A stretch of 62,938 nucleotides of DNA from an uncultured bacterium (GTDB lineage: Bacteria > Cyanobacteriota > Vampirovibrionia > Gastranaerophilales > Gastranaerophilaceae): positions 44,419 through 107,356 of the forward strand of contig CADCKD010000008.1 of the NCBI GenBank assembly GCA_902801985.1, given 5' to 3'. Below are positions 25,712 through 35,441 of the stretch, piece after piece. The translations under genes and the position numbers were made by a program. The notes beneath the pieces are model-generated. The model had not been told where the DNA came from and did not search any database. It saw nothing but the letters and a program-made list of their open reading frames with translations. The stretch's first letter is position 1; every line of letters begins with the position of its first letter.

Positions 25712-28303
25712 ATGAGCAAAGGGGAAATCAATATAGTTAATAGTTGGGATGTGAACATTGAAGATGCTACTCCTGCTATGCAGAGATTTTTAGAAATTAA
25801 AAAACAGTATCCGGGTATTCTTTTGTGGTACAGGATGGGTGATTTTTATGAAACCTTTTTTGAAGATGCCGTTATAATGTCTAAGGAGCTGGAATTGACT
25901 CTTACTGCTCGTGATTGTGGTGCTAAAATAGGAAAAATTCCTCTTGCAGGGATTCCTTTCAAGGCGGCGGATGCGTATTTGCAAAAGCTTGTTCAAAAGA
26001 ATATTAAAGTTGTTATTTGTGAACAATTGGAAGATCCTAAAACAGTTAAAGCCGGTGAAGTTGTTAAACGCGGAGTTGTAAGAATTGTTACTGCCGGAAC
26101 TTTGACTGAAAGTAATATGCTTAGCCAAAATTCAAATAATTATATGTGCGCGATATGTAAAGATGAAAAAAGTGACTTATTTGGTTTTGCATATGCAGAT
26201 ATTTCAACAGGAGAGTTTAAGGTTACTCAGGCTCCTTTAAATTTGATTTTAGCGGAGCTTGCGAGATTAAATCCCTCTGAAGTCGTTGGACCCAGTGAAA
26301 AACAAGAAATTAAACCATTCCAAATTGTGCCGGATGAAGTTATTGACTTACCTGAAAAAATTACAAAGATTTATAATTGCTCTAAAATTCCCCCATCAGT
26401 TTTTGAAGAAAACTTTTCTGAGAATAATTTAAAAACAGTATTCAAAACTGCAAGTCTCGAAAGTTTTGGGTATTCAAAATATAAATTAGGTTTCAGATGT
26501 GCCGGAGCATTGCTTGCTTATGTTTGGGAAACGCTGAAAGATAATATGCCAAAATTTGAAAGAGTGGAGGCTTATGAACTTTCCGAATATATGATTCTTG
26601 ATAGTGCTACACGTAAAAATCTTGAACTAACAGAAACGTTAAGAGAAAAAAATAAGTATGGCTCTTTGCTTTGGGCTGTTGATAGAACAAAAACCAATAT
26701 GGGTGCAAGACTTTTGAAAAGTTGGATTTGCCAGCCTCTTAAAAATGTAAATGATATTTTAAAAAGACAGAATGCGATATCTGAACTTGTTGAAAAAAGT
26801 GATGTCAGATTTAAATTAGGTGATTTATTAGATAGAATTTACGATATCCAGCGTTTGGCAACAAGAATGAGTAACGGTTCTGCAAATCCAAAAGATTATA
26901 TTGGTTTGAAATTATCTCTTTCTGTTTTGCCGGAAATTTTGGAAGTTACTAAAGATTTGCACAATGATATGTTTTATTCTATAAGAGAATATGCGCAAAG
27001 TCTTTTTGATTTCTCTCAAATGATAGAGAATACAATAGTTGATAATCCTCCGATTTTGTTGAAAGAGGGTGGAATAATAAAATCTTCTGTCAGTGGTGAG
27101 CTGGATTATTTCAGAGATTTGCTTTCCGGCGGTGAAGAATGGCTAAAGAATTTTGAAGAATCCGAAAAAGAACGTACAGGCATTAAAAATTTAAAAGTTG
27201 GTTATAATAAAGTATTCGGATATTTTATTGAGGTGACAAATTCATATTTGAATTTAATTCCGCAAGATTATATTAGAAAGCAAACTCTTGTTGGAGCTGA
27301 AAGATTTATAACAGAAGATTTGAAAAAGCATGAAGATGACGTGTTATCTGCAAGATTTAAGTCAACTGAACTTGAGTATAAGTTATTTACAGATTTTAGG
27401 GAATATTCCAAAGAGTATGTCTCAAAAATCAGAGAAGTTGCAGAGTCTATTGCGAGCGCAGATGTTTTGGTTTCTTTTGCAAATGTAGCGGTTGAAAATA
27501 ATTATTGCAAGCCTGAAATAGATGAGTCTAACGATTTGTTAATTAAAAACGGCAGGCATGCAGTTTTAGAAAGGGTTTTGCCGTTGGGTGAGTATGTTCC
27601 AAATGATTTGGAGTTAAAATCTAATGTAAATAGTGACAGTGATACTCAGTTTATGATTTTAACAGGCCCTAATATGGCAGGTAAATCTACCTATATGCGC
27701 CAGAATGCGTTGATTGTAATTTTAGCACAAATAGGTTCGTGGGTCCCAGCTGATTATGCCAAAATAGGTGTTGTTGATAAAGTTTATACAAGAGTGGGCG
27801 CAAGTGATGATTTGACTCTGGGGCAATCAACATTTATGGTTGAAATGATTGAAACTTCATTCATTTTAAATACTGCTACGGAAAAGAGTTTTATTCTACT
27901 CGATGAAATAGGGCGCGGAACAAGTACTTATGACGGGGTGGCCATTGCATGGTCGGTCGCTGAGTATATAACTACAAAAATTAAAGCCAGATGTATTTTT
28001 GCAACTCATTATCACGAGTTAAATGTTATGACTAAAACTTATCCGCAGATAAAAAATTATAGAATTACGGTTTCTGAGCAAGACGGAGAAATTGAATTTT
28101 TAAGAAAAATTGTACCCGGGGGTACAAGCAGAAGTTATGGTATTCAAGTTGCAAAAATGGCGGGTTTGCCCGGCACGGTTATAAAGCGCTCACAAGAATT
28201 AATGACCAAAATGCAAAAAGATTTTTCAAGTAATCTTGCAACTCGTAAAAAAATGAGTAATAATGAAGAAGAAGTTCCTCAATTATCGTTGTTTGGAATG
28301 TAA
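25712..28303 (+). CDS. mutS: DNA mismatch repair protein MutS
   Basis: An 863-residue ATPase that recognises mispairs. The mismatch-reading F-x-E motif is in GDFYETFFEDA (near residue 45). Connector, lever and clamp domains follow, then the ATPase with Walker A GPNMAGKSTYMRQ (about 652-664), FMVEM, the Walker B region LLDEIGRGTSTYDG and FATHYHEL. Length fits MutS1. The frame is open upstream to TTG 25688, but the family start fits the ATG at 25712; no Shine-Dalgarno is visible. mutL is not in the window. Confidence 0.95.
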   Translation: MSKGEINIVNSWDVNIEDATPAMQRFLEIKKQYPGILLWYRMGDFYETFFEDAVIMSKELELTLTARDCGAKIGKIPLAGIPFKAADAYLQKLVQKNIKVVICEQLEDPKTVKAGEVVKRGVVRIVTAGTLTESNMLSQNSNNYMCAICKDEKSDLFGFAYADISTGEFKVTQAPLNLILAELARLNPSEVVGPSEKQEIKPFQIVPDEVIDLPEKITKIYNCSKIPPSVFEENFSENNLKTVFKTASLESFGYSKYKLGFRCAGALLAYVWETLKDNMPKFERVEAYELSEYMILDSATRKNLELTETLREKNKYGSLLWAVDRTKTNMGARLLKSWICQPLKNVNDILKRQNAISELVEKSDVRFKLGDLLDRIYDIQRLATRMSNGSANPKDYIGLKLSLSVLPEILEVTKDLHNDMFYSIREYAQSLFDFSQMIENTIVDNPPILLKEGGIIKSSVSGELDYFRDLLSGGEEWLKNFEESEKERTGIKNLKVGYNKVFGYFIEVTNSYLNLIPQDYIRKQTLVGAERFITEDLKKHEDDVLSARFKSTELEYKLFTDFREYSKEYVSKIREVAESIASADVLVSFANVAVENNYCKPEIDESNDLLIKNGRHAVLERVLPLGEYVPNDLELKSNVNSDSDTQFMILTGPNMAGKSTYMRQNALIVILAQIGSWVPADYAKIGVVDKVYTRVGASDDLTLGQSTFMVEMIETSFILNTATEKSFILLDEIGRGTSTYDGVAIAWSVAEYITTKIKARCIFATHYHELNVMTKTYPQIKNYRITVSEQDGEIEFLRKIVPGGTSRSYGIQVAKMAGLPGTVIKRSQELMTKMQKDFSSNLATRKKMSNNEEEVPQLSLFGM

Positions 28304-28372
28304 ATATTTCTTTACAAAAAGGCAATTTTTAAGGTTGATGTGTTTTATAACGAACAACAAAGGAGTGTGAAT

Positions 28373-29164
28373 ATGAAGGTATCATTTAATCCGGTTGTAA
28401 ATTTTAAATCAAATTTAATTGATGAAAGATTAAAAAATGCTACTTCTGCAATGGTTGAAAATCCTGTTACAGAAATTAAAGAAGAAGTTCCTGTACAAGA
28501 GGATGCCATTGTGCAAAAGGAAGAAGCTGATAAATTTGAGTCCAGAAATCTTACTCAAGATGAGAAAATCGCAGATTTTACTTCTACTTTAAAAGATAAG
28601 AAATGGGAGAAAAAATATCTTCCTGAGAGCGAAATAGTTTTCGTAAAACAAAAAAAAGTTGAAGATGATGTTGAGTATATGATTGAAAAAGACGGAACTG
28701 TTAAAGAAGTTGGCGCTAATATGAAGCCTGAAGTTATAATGGAAGCTAACAGCAAAATGGCAGAAGTTTTCAATGATATAAAGGCAAAACAATCATCAGC
28801 CTCAAACGATAAGAAGGCGGGGAATTGGTTTACTCGCGGTATTTCAGATCTTTGGACCGCAATGTCTGTTGCCGGTACAATGACAGTTGCAACTGCTAAA
28901 GGGCTATTCTACGGAGCTCTTACAGGTGCCGGTGTTATTGGTGTTTCAACAATTTTGAATATGTCTAAATTGATGGGCGAAAATCAAAAATTCTTTGAGA
29001 TATTAAAACATCCTGTAAGATCTGCAGGCAGAGGCGGAAAAATTGCCGCTGCAGCTGCATCTATAGCAGTTCTTGCATCATATCTTATTTCAGGCAAACT
29101 CACCGCTAATGAGAATGCTGCTGTTATTGATCACAAAATGCATACAGGACATAGAGATGCATAA
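28373..29164 (+). CDS. Lineage-type hypothetical protein with NFKSN motif
   Basis: A 263-residue protein starting MKVSFNPVVNFKSN, an N-terminal pattern (FxPxxNFKS) that I associate with many unknown proteins of this lineage. The first 140 residues are charged and mostly helical. A Gly/Ala/Thr-rich hydrophobic region (about 165-205, 'AGTMTVATAKGLFYGALTGAGVIG') and a second near 222-240 (AAAAASIAVLASYLISG) suggest membrane association. AAAGGAG lies 7 bases before the chosen ATG; the open frame to 28340 lies upstream of that site. A strong terminator follows. Confidence 0.65.
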   Translation: MKVSFNPVVNFKSNLIDERLKNATSAMVENPVTEIKEEVPVQEDAIVQKEEADKFESRNLTQDEKIADFTSTLKDKKWEKKYLPESEIVFVKQKKVEDDVEYMIEKDGTVKEVGANMKPEVIMEANSKMAEVFNDIKAKQSSASNDKKAGNWFTRGISDLWTAMSVAGTMTVATAKGLFYGALTGAGVIGVSTILNMSKLMGENQKFFEILKHPVRSAGRGGKIAAAAASIAVLASYLISGKLTANENAAVIDHKMHTGHRDA

Positions 29165-29180
29165 TAAAAAATATTAAAGG

Positions 29181-29211
29181 AAAAAGACAGTGTTTTATAC
29201 ACTGTCTTTTT

Positions 29212-29213
<2 letters not shown>
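29181..29213. terminator. Bidirectional terminator between the 28373 gene and tgt
   Basis: AAAAAGACAGTG-TTTTATA-CACTGTCTTTTTTT: perfect stem with A-tract and T-tract on either side, serving the plus gene and the convergent tgt. Confidence 0.85.
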
Positions 29214-30345
<1,132 letters not shown>

Positions 30346-30411
30346 TAAATAATAGAGCAAAAAATTTTTTGTTTATTTTTTATATATTATTGCAAAATAT
30401 AGGTAAAGAAC

Positions 30412-31638
30412 GTGCAAATATCTAAAATACAATATCAAACAAATTTATATCAGAATTTAAATTCTCAAGCACCACAAAAGAATGTTAAACACGATGCAAT
30501 TCAATGCGCGAATAATTCTAATCCATATAAACAAATTCCGCTATATTATCAGTATGATGCGAAAATCAGTTTTTCAGGAAAAGTAAAAGGCCCAAATAAA
30601 TATCAACAAAGAGGTGTTCCTGATATTGACTATGATTATTATATGAGTATGTCTCCAAATAAGAAAAAATTATTTAGACGTTTGTATTTTGATAAATTTG
30701 AAAAACGTAAATATACATCAAAGTTATTTAATCCTCAAAATGTTACGTTACCTTTAAAAAACGAACGGACAATGGACGAATTTATAAAGGTTGCAAAAAT
30801 GTATGCAGCCTTCAAAGATCAACCTATATTATGCTTAGGCAGGAGCCCAAAGTGGTTTTTAGATGCAGCTAAATGGATGAAAAACGGAATTGACGATTAT
30901 AACTTTATTGCTTTTTCAGGGTATTGGTTCTATCCGCATCCTGTTGACGGCGTCCGTCTAATTGAAGGTGCACAGCCAACAGCCGAAGAAACAGCAGCGT
31001 ATAGAAGATATTTAGTTTCTAAACAAGCTGATCCTGCATCTTTAGTTAAAACTTTTAATGAAACAGGCAAAAAGACTGTTTTAACAGACTATATTGATAC
31101 AGGTAAGGGTGTTTCTTCATTCTTAGACTTAATGGCAAAATTTGCAAAAGATCAAGGTGTGATACACGAATTCCCTGATGCTTTCCAAATAATGACAATA
31201 GGATCTATATCATACAGAGAAGAAAGACTAAATTTATCGGATGATGCCCCAATTGAGACCCCGGAAGTGCGTATGCCTCCATCATTGGCACCGTATGCAA
31301 AAAGAAAAACTCCTAGTTTATTCCACACATATAGAATACCGCAAGAATTTCATGATATAAATTATTCGCTCTTTATGGAAATGCTTATAAATGAAAATAC
31401 GACAGAATGCCGCTCTTCCTATTATCCGCATTCGGCGTGGCCTATATATAGACCGGACAGGTTTAGAACAGGCTTTATCAGGGATATGTCCAAAGTTAAA
31501 AAGCTATTGGAGCATAAAGATTTGACGCAGAAAAGTGTTGCCGATTTCAGTTTACCTATGGCTGATTTTAGAAATTTGCTTAATTTCAGAATTTTAGATG
31601 CATTGAACGCTCGCGAGCTTTTAAAAGTTATCAGGTAG
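30412..31638 (+). CDS. Hypothetical protein with a possible phosphoribosyltransferase-like core
   Basis: A 408-residue protein starting at GTG 30412 (AGGTAAAG seven bases upstream). The first 75 residues are Asn/Gln-rich and end in ISFSGKVKG. Residues about 125-250 have the order expected of a PRTase fold: PILCLGRSPKWFLDAAKWM (like the first PRTase loop), a strand YNFIAFSGYWF, and TVLTDYIDTGKGVSSFLDLM, which resembles the PRPP-binding strand-loop (hydrophobic-D-x-x-D/x-T-G-x). The C-terminal third is unlike anything I know. The PRTase reading is an inference from two motifs. It is monocistronic. Confidence 0.6.
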   Translation: MQISKIQYQTNLYQNLNSQAPQKNVKHDAIQCANNSNPYKQIPLYYQYDAKISFSGKVKGPNKYQQRGVPDIDYDYYMSMSPNKKKLFRRLYFDKFEKRKYTSKLFNPQNVTLPLKNERTMDEFIKVAKMYAAFKDQPILCLGRSPKWFLDAAKWMKNGIDDYNFIAFSGYWFYPHPVDGVRLIEGAQPTAEETAAYRRYLVSKQADPASLVKTFNETGKKTVLTDYIDTGKGVSSFLDLMAKFAKDQGVIHEFPDAFQIMTIGSISYREERLNLSDDAPIETPEVRMPPSLAPYAKRKTPSLFHTYRIPQEFHDINYSLFMEMLINENTTECRSSYYPHSAWPIYRPDRFRTGFIRDMSKVKKLLEHKDLTQKSVADFSLPMADFRNLLNFRILDALNARELLKVIR

Positions 31639-31678
31639 TTGATAAAAGAGATTTAAAATATATTGCTAAAGTCTAAAA

Positions 31679-31707
31679 TTGACAAAAAAATATAAATAAT
31701 ATAAATT
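31679..31707 (+). promoter_or_regulatory. Promoter of the TM2 gene
   Basis: TTGACA at 31679-31684, 17 bases, TAAATT at 31702-31707. The start near 31714 leaves a leader with AGGTGG before the ATG at 31732. Confidence 0.65.
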
Positions 31708-31731
31708 TAGAATAGGAAGTAGGTGGTTTTA

Positions 31732-31986
31732 ATGGATGAAAAAAAATTTAATACCGAATGGCTCGCGACATTTTTGTTTTGTTTATTACTTGGCGTTTTT
31801 GGTGCGCACAGATTTTATAACGGTAAAACAGGCTCTGCTTGGGCTATGTTACTTATAAGTTTGTTATTGGGCTGGATTGGTATAGGATTTATAATTACTA
31901 GTACTTGGGCTCTTGTTGATTTAATCCTAATTGTATGTGCAAAATTCACAAACAAAGACGGTCAACCTATTTTATGGATGGTATAA
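31732..31986 (+). CDS. TM2-domain membrane protein
   Basis: An 84-residue protein with two hydrophobic helices and the TM2 family pattern: WLATFLFCLLLGVFGAHRFYNGKTGSAWAMLL followed by GWIGIGFI...WALVDLILI. TM2 proteins sit in the inner membrane with no firm function known. The ATG at 31732 has AGGTGG five bases upstream; a GTG three codons earlier is inside that site. Own promoter and terminator make it monocistronic. Confidence 0.88.
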   Translation: MDEKKFNTEWLATFLFCLLLGVFGAHRFYNGKTGSAWAMLLISLLLGWIGIGFIITSTWALVDLILIVCAKFTNKDGQPILWMV

Positions 31987-32008
31987 AATAATTAAGTTAA
32001 AGGCGTAT

Positions 32009-32039
32009 AAAAAGACGGTTTAGAATAGAGCGTCTTTTT
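32009..32039 (+). terminator. Rho-independent terminator of the TM2 gene
   Basis: AAAAAGACG and CGTCTTTTT pair across a 13-base loop, followed by a short T-run. It may also serve the convergent XRE gene. Confidence 0.65.
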
Positions 32040-32077
32040 GTGTATTTTTTATTGTAGATTTTTTGTCTTATTATATT

Positions 32078-32404
32078 TTATTTGTTGTTCAAACATTTAG
32101 TTAAATTGTAAATTATTCCAAGTTTTTCGGGGTTATCTCCTATTTGTGCGAGATTTATATTAATCATGCGCAATAGCTCAGTGGTATTTTTGAGATGATT
32201 TGTCGCAAAAAGTTCTTCTGCTGTTATATCAAGAGTCGTAAGTATCTTGTCTAATGTTTCAGCCTTTAAAAAATTTTCGCCCACTTCAATACTGCTCAAA
32301 GCTTTTTGAGATATGTCAATCATTTCAGCCAATTTTTCTTGTGTGTAGCCTTTTTCGAGTCTTATTCTTTTAATTTTTTTACCGATTTCTTGTTTTATTC
32401 CCAT
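32078..32404 (-). CDS. XRE-family HTH transcriptional regulator
   Basis: A 108-residue protein with an N-terminal lambda-repressor-type HTH (about 8-64): 'IGKKIKRIRLEKGYTQEKLAEMIDISQKALSSIEVGENFLKAETLDKIL'. The recognition helix is SQKALSSIE. A short helical tail (65-108) probably makes the dimer. A palindrome with CTTAAAT arms lies 90 bases upstream, between this gene and the divergent gene at 32610, and is a candidate binding site. TAAATT sits six bases before the ATG (leaderless pattern). Confidence 0.87.
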   Translation of the reverse strand: MGIKQEIGKKIKRIRLEKGYTQEKLAEMIDISQKALSSIEVGENFLKAETLDKILTTLDITAEELFATNHLKNTTELLRMININLAQIGDNPEKLGIIYNLTKCLNNK

Positions 32405-32410
32405 AATTAC

Positions 32411-32416
32411 AATTTA
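32411..32416 (-). promoter_or_regulatory. -10 box of the XRE gene (leaderless)
   Basis: TAAATT, six bases, ATG at 32404 on the minus strand; no Shine-Dalgarno. Confidence 0.4.
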
Positions 32417-32493
32417 AAATTCTTTATCGCTAATTTTTACTATCCAGAAGTATTATATATTAAGTTATGTAAACCTCGAACCTATTACTAATT

Positions 32494-32512
32494 CTTAAAT
32501 TCTTTATTTAAG
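32494..32512. promoter_or_regulatory. Palindrome between divergent XRE gene and 32610 gene
   Basis: CTTAAAT-TCTTT-ATTTAAG, perfect 7-base arms with a 5-base spacer, in the middle of a 205-base divergent intergenic region. It is a candidate operator for the XRE regulator. Confidence 0.4.
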
Positions 32513-32609
32513 TATTAAAAATTCTAAAAATTTAGCAATTTTATAGAATAAAAATACTTTATATATAAGTAAGTGATTTTTTTAAGAGTATAAAAGAAAG
32601 GAGATTATT

Positions 32610-33140
32610 ATGGTTTTTGGAATTACTGGTAATGGAAGTGTAGGTAAGGCACAACATATTTTAAATGCTGTTAGTCCGCAAAAAGCAAAAGCACCAAAGT
32701 CACAAATATTTTATAGTCAGAATAAAGTGGTTAAAAAAAGTGCTTACGAAGATGGCAAAAAAGTTGTCGGAGACCTCAAGGGATATACTACAAAAGCAGA
32801 ACAGGAACACGCTTCTATGATTATCCGAAATAATGTAAATTCAGAAAATGTATTGGCATTTTTAAATGGATATAATGATAATCACGATTCAGTTGGTTAC
32901 CCCGCAGGAGCTGGAATTGGAGATTTATTTTTTGAGCAACTTCGAACTGAAAATAATTTTAAAGATAAATATAAATTAATGGCTAACATTGCTAAAAAAT
33001 TACAAAAGAATCTGGAAATGTCTGGATGCAAGGCTGAAGCAAATAAAATAGCAGAAATATTGAGCCGTAATGAATTTACTAAAAGTGATGCAAAAACGCT
33101 CGACAAAATAGCAACAGATGCTGCCAAATATGATTTATAG
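32610..33140 (+). CDS. Hypothetical helical protein
   Basis: A 176-residue protein. The N-terminal 45 residues are basic and glycine-rich (MVFGITGNGSVGKAQ...). The rest is predicted helical: 'YTTKAEQEHASMIIRNNVNSENVLAFLNGYNDN', a glycine loop (YPAGAGIGDLFFEQL) and helices ending in 'LSRNEFTKSDAKTLDKIATDAAKYDL'. The layout resembles other short unknowns of this lineage (28373, 30412) but no family was recognised. AAAGGAG lies 8 bases before the ATG and a strong terminator follows. It is divergent from the XRE gene and may be its target. Confidence 0.6.
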   Translation: MVFGITGNGSVGKAQHILNAVSPQKAKAPKSQIFYSQNKVVKKSAYEDGKKVVGDLKGYTTKAEQEHASMIIRNNVNSENVLAFLNGYNDNHDSVGYPAGAGIGDLFFEQLRTENNFKDKYKLMANIAKKLQKNLEMSGCKAEANKIAEILSRNEFTKSDAKTLDKIATDAAKYDL

Positions 33141-33146
33141 CAAAAC

Positions 33147-33177
33147 AAAAGAACCGACCCAAGGTCGGTTCTTTTTT
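33147..33177 (+). terminator. Rho-independent terminator
   Basis: GAACCGACC-CAA-GGTCGGTTC flanked by AAAA and followed by TTTTTT. It should work in both directions: for the 32610 gene and for the rpsI end of the ribosomal operon. Confidence 0.85.
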
Positions 33178-33179
33178 GT

Positions 33180-33324
33180 GAATTGATTAACGTTTTTCCC
33201 GCCTGTGCAATCAAAGATTGCTTCGCTCCCTTCACTCCCGTTTTGGTTGCAACGGCGGCATCGTAGTGTTTCGCCCTGTTCGTCTTGCTCACGCAAGCCG
33301 ACACCGGCTTCACACCGGCTAACG
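33180..33324 (-). ncRNA. GC-rich structured segment downstream of rpsI
   Basis: This 145-base stretch is far richer in G+C than its surroundings and has no convincing gene. Read on the minus strand after the rpsI stop it holds a tandem GCCGGTGT repeat enclosed by AGCCG/CGGCT, a GNRA-capped hairpin CTTGC-GTGA-GCAAG, a hairpin GCAATC-TTT-GATTGC, and CCGCC/GGCGG arms that could close the domain. It is either a structured 3' untranslated region or small RNA, or a member of a dispersed extragenic repeat family. The rpsD leader shares the GAAGTGAAGCAA-like wording. Confidence 0.4.
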
Positions 33325-33726
33325 CTATCTTTTTGAGAATTGGAATCTCTTACGAGCTCTTTTTCTACCGTATTTTTTACGTTCTTTAACACGTGGGTCT
33401 CTTGTTAATAAACCTTCAACCTTAAGAACATTTCTGAAATCTTCGTTAGATTTTACTAACGCTCTTGAAATGCCGTGTCTGATAGCTCCGCATTGAGCAA
33501 CAATACCGCCACCTACTGCTTTTACTCTAACATCATATCTGTCTTGAGATTCTGTTAAAACAAGTGGTCTGTATACCAACATTTCGATTGCCGGTCTGTT
33601 ACCGATATAATTTTTCAAAGTCTTTCCGTTAACAAAAATTCTTCCGCTGCCTTTTACTAATTTAACAACAGCAATTGAAGTCTTTCTGCGGCCTGTAGCC
33701 ATTATAATATCTTTATTATCAGCCAT
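33325..33726 (-). CDS. rpsI: 30S ribosomal protein S9
   Basis: A 133-residue protein of the small-subunit head; its C-terminal tail reaches the P-site tRNA. It reads [19 protein letters not shown] near the start and ends [18 protein letters not shown], the classic S9 tail with terminal SKR. AAGGAGG precedes the ATG, which overlaps the rplM stop (TAATG). It is the last gene of the operon. Confidence 0.96.
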   Translation of the reverse strand: MADNKDIIMATGRRKTSIAVVKLVKGSGRIFVNGKTLKNYIGNRPAIEMLVYRPLVLTESQDRYDVRVKAVGGGIVAQCGAIRHGISRALVKSNEDFRNVLKVEGLLTRDPRVKERKKYGRKRARKRFQFSKR

Positions 33727-34163
33727 TACTTAGCCTCCTTCGGTAATACAACCGGTTTTTGTGCAGCATGAGGATGTTCAGAACCAACATAAACTTTTAG
33801 TTTGTTGAACTGTTCTGCTCCTAATGTATTGTGTTGTAACATACCGCGAACAGCATGTTCGATTACAATTCTAGGATCTTTTTCCATTACTTCTTTGAAT
33901 GAAGCTGTTTTTAATCCTCCAGGATAACCTGTGTGGTGTAAATATATTTTATCTGTTTCTTTTTTGCCTGATACTCTAACTTTGTCAGCATTGATTACGA
34001 TTACGAAATCACCTGTATCAACGTTTGGAGTATATTCAGGTTTATTTTTACCTCTTAAAATGTCTGCAACTCTAACTGCAAGACGACCTAAAATTTCGCC
34101 TTCAGCATCGATTACATACCATTTTCTTTCTACTTCAAGAGGTTTTGCTGAATATGTTTTCAT
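33726..34163 (-). CDS. rplM: 50S ribosomal protein L13
   Basis: A 145-residue early-assembly protein of the large subunit. Typical blocks are '[50 protein letters not shown]', 'HTGYPGGLK' and '[19 protein letters not shown]'. GGAGA precedes the ATG; the stop overlaps rpsI by one base (TAATG), giving coupled translation, the usual rplM-rpsI pair. Confidence 0.96.
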   Translation of the reverse strand: MKTYSAKPLEVERKWYVIDAEGEILGRLAVRVADILRGKNKPEYTPNVDTGDFVIVINADKVRVSGKKETDKIYLHHTGYPGGLKTASFKEVMEKDPRIVIEHAVRGMLQHNTLGAEQFNKLKVYVGSEHPHAAQKPVVLPKEAK

Positions 34164-34185
34164 ATTGCATTTTCTCCATTATTCT

Positions 34186-34971
34186 TTAATATGTTACTTC
34201 AATTAATGTTAATCCGTACGGACTAACTGTTTGCCCCGCCTTGCGGCGGTCTTTTGCCTCAAGAACATCTTTCATATGCTCAGGAGGCAAGTTATGACCT
34301 TCTATTTCTAAAAGGGTTCCGACAATTGTTCTTACCATATTGTACAAAAACCTGTTTCCTACAATATCAATAATTACGTGATCGCCTTGTCTTGTAACTT
34401 TAGCGCTTTCTATAAAACAAATCTTGCTCGGGTTAAGCGTTCCGGAACTTTTAAAACTTGAAAAATCGTGCTCGCCAACTAAATAATCAAGTGCGTTTTG
34501 CATTCTTTTTATGTCTGTCGGATATTTCACTCTCATCAAATCGCCGTCGAACGCATTTTTATATCTTCGATTAACAAATTCAAATCTATAATAACGTCTT
34601 TTGGCACTTTTTTGAGCGTGAAAGCGATTATCAACCTGTCTTAAATCACTGATTGAGATATCTTCTGGAAGTATTTCATTTAGATGATAGACAAAATCTG
34701 AAGCAACAATATCTTTGTCTGTATCAAAATGAACTACCTGTCCTAAAGAGTTTACACCCTTATCAGTTCTTCCGGAAAAGATTGTTTTAACTTGTCGGTT
34801 TTTATTTTCGGTATCACCGAATATCAATGTACTAAGTGCTTTTTCAAGTTCTCCTTGTATTGTGGATTCAACTTCCGAGCCTTGTGGGCTACTTTTACAT
34901 TTACCCCCAAATTGAATTTGGCTGCCCGCGTAGTTTTTGCCTCTATACTGAACCTTTAAAGCGTATCGCAT
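34186..34971 (-). CDS. truA: tRNA pseudouridine(38-40) synthase TruA
   Basis: A 261-residue enzyme that converts uridines 38-40 of the anticodon stem to pseudouridine. The catalytic Asp lies in FSGRTDKGVNSLGQVVHF; RYYRFEFVNRR, FSSFKSSG and FLYNMVRTIVGTLLEIG-like blocks match TruA. It lies between rplQ and rplM, the arrangement common to cyanobacteria and Firmicutes. The 7-base gap to rplQ shows it is inside the operon. Confidence 0.95.
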   Translation of the reverse strand: MRYALKVQYRGKNYAGSQIQFGGKCKSSPQGSEVESTIQGELEKALSTLIFGDTENKNRQVKTIFSGRTDKGVNSLGQVVHFDTDKDIVASDFVYHLNEILPEDISISDLRQVDNRFHAQKSAKRRYYRFEFVNRRYKNAFDGDLMRVKYPTDIKRMQNALDYLVGEHDFSSFKSSGTLNPSKICFIESAKVTRQGDHVIIDIVGNRFLYNMVRTIVGTLLEIEGHNLPPEHMKDVLEAKDRRKAGQTVSPYGLTLIEVTY

Positions 34972-34978
34972 TCTGAGA

Positions 34979-35407
34979 TTACACCAATTGAATCAGTGCC
35001 ATTTCAGAAGCATCACCACGTCTTGGCGGTAAGTGATAAATTCTTGTGTATCCGCCTTTTCTATCAGAATATTTCTTTCCGATAATTACAAACAATTTTC
35101 TTAAAACTGTTTGAGAGGTGAGTTTTTTGTCTTTTGAAGGAGCATCAAAAACTTCTCCGCTTTTCATATCCATATATTTACCTGTTTCTTTATTGTAAAT
35201 ATATCTGGATGCCAAACGGATTGAGCTTAAATCTCCTTTTTTTGCTATAGTGATAACCTTTTCAGCATAAGGCTTCAATGCTTTTGCACGAGCTAATGTT
35301 GTTGTGATTTCACCATGAACAAAAAGTTCAGTCGCTAAAGAACGCAACAAAGCCTTTCTTTGGTCTTGTGCTTTTCCAAGCGTATGTTTTTTAGTTTGGT
35401 GTCTCAT
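34979..35407 (-). CDS. rplQ: 50S ribosomal protein L17
   Basis: A 142-residue protein starting MRHQTKKHTLGKAQDQRKAL, with 'ATELFVHGEITTTLARAKALKPYAEKVITIAKKG', the standard L17 core. Between residues 63 and 95 it has a lineage-specific insert (NKETGKYMDMKSGEVFDAPSKDKKL) before the final domain. It follows rpoA, as in most bacteria. Confidence 0.95.
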   Translation of the reverse strand: MRHQTKKHTLGKAQDQRKALLRSLATELFVHGEITTTLARAKALKPYAEKVITIAKKGDLSSIRLASRYIYNKETGKYMDMKSGEVFDAPSKDKKLTSQTVLRKLFVIIGKKYSDRKGGYTRIYHLPPRRGDASEMALIQLV

Positions 35408-35441
35408 TTTTTTATCCTTTTCTACTATTTAGTTATTTTTA

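Noticed and set aside
33135-33392. 85-codon frame across the GC-rich segment after rpsI
   Set aside because: It overlaps rpsI and the terminator, has no ribosome site and follows RNA stem sequences; the structured RNA/repeat reading fits better.
35311-35330. TGAAC-AAAAA-GTTCA palindrome similar to the clpB site
   Set aside because: It lies within the rplQ coding sequence, has shorter arms and different spacing, so is likely chance.
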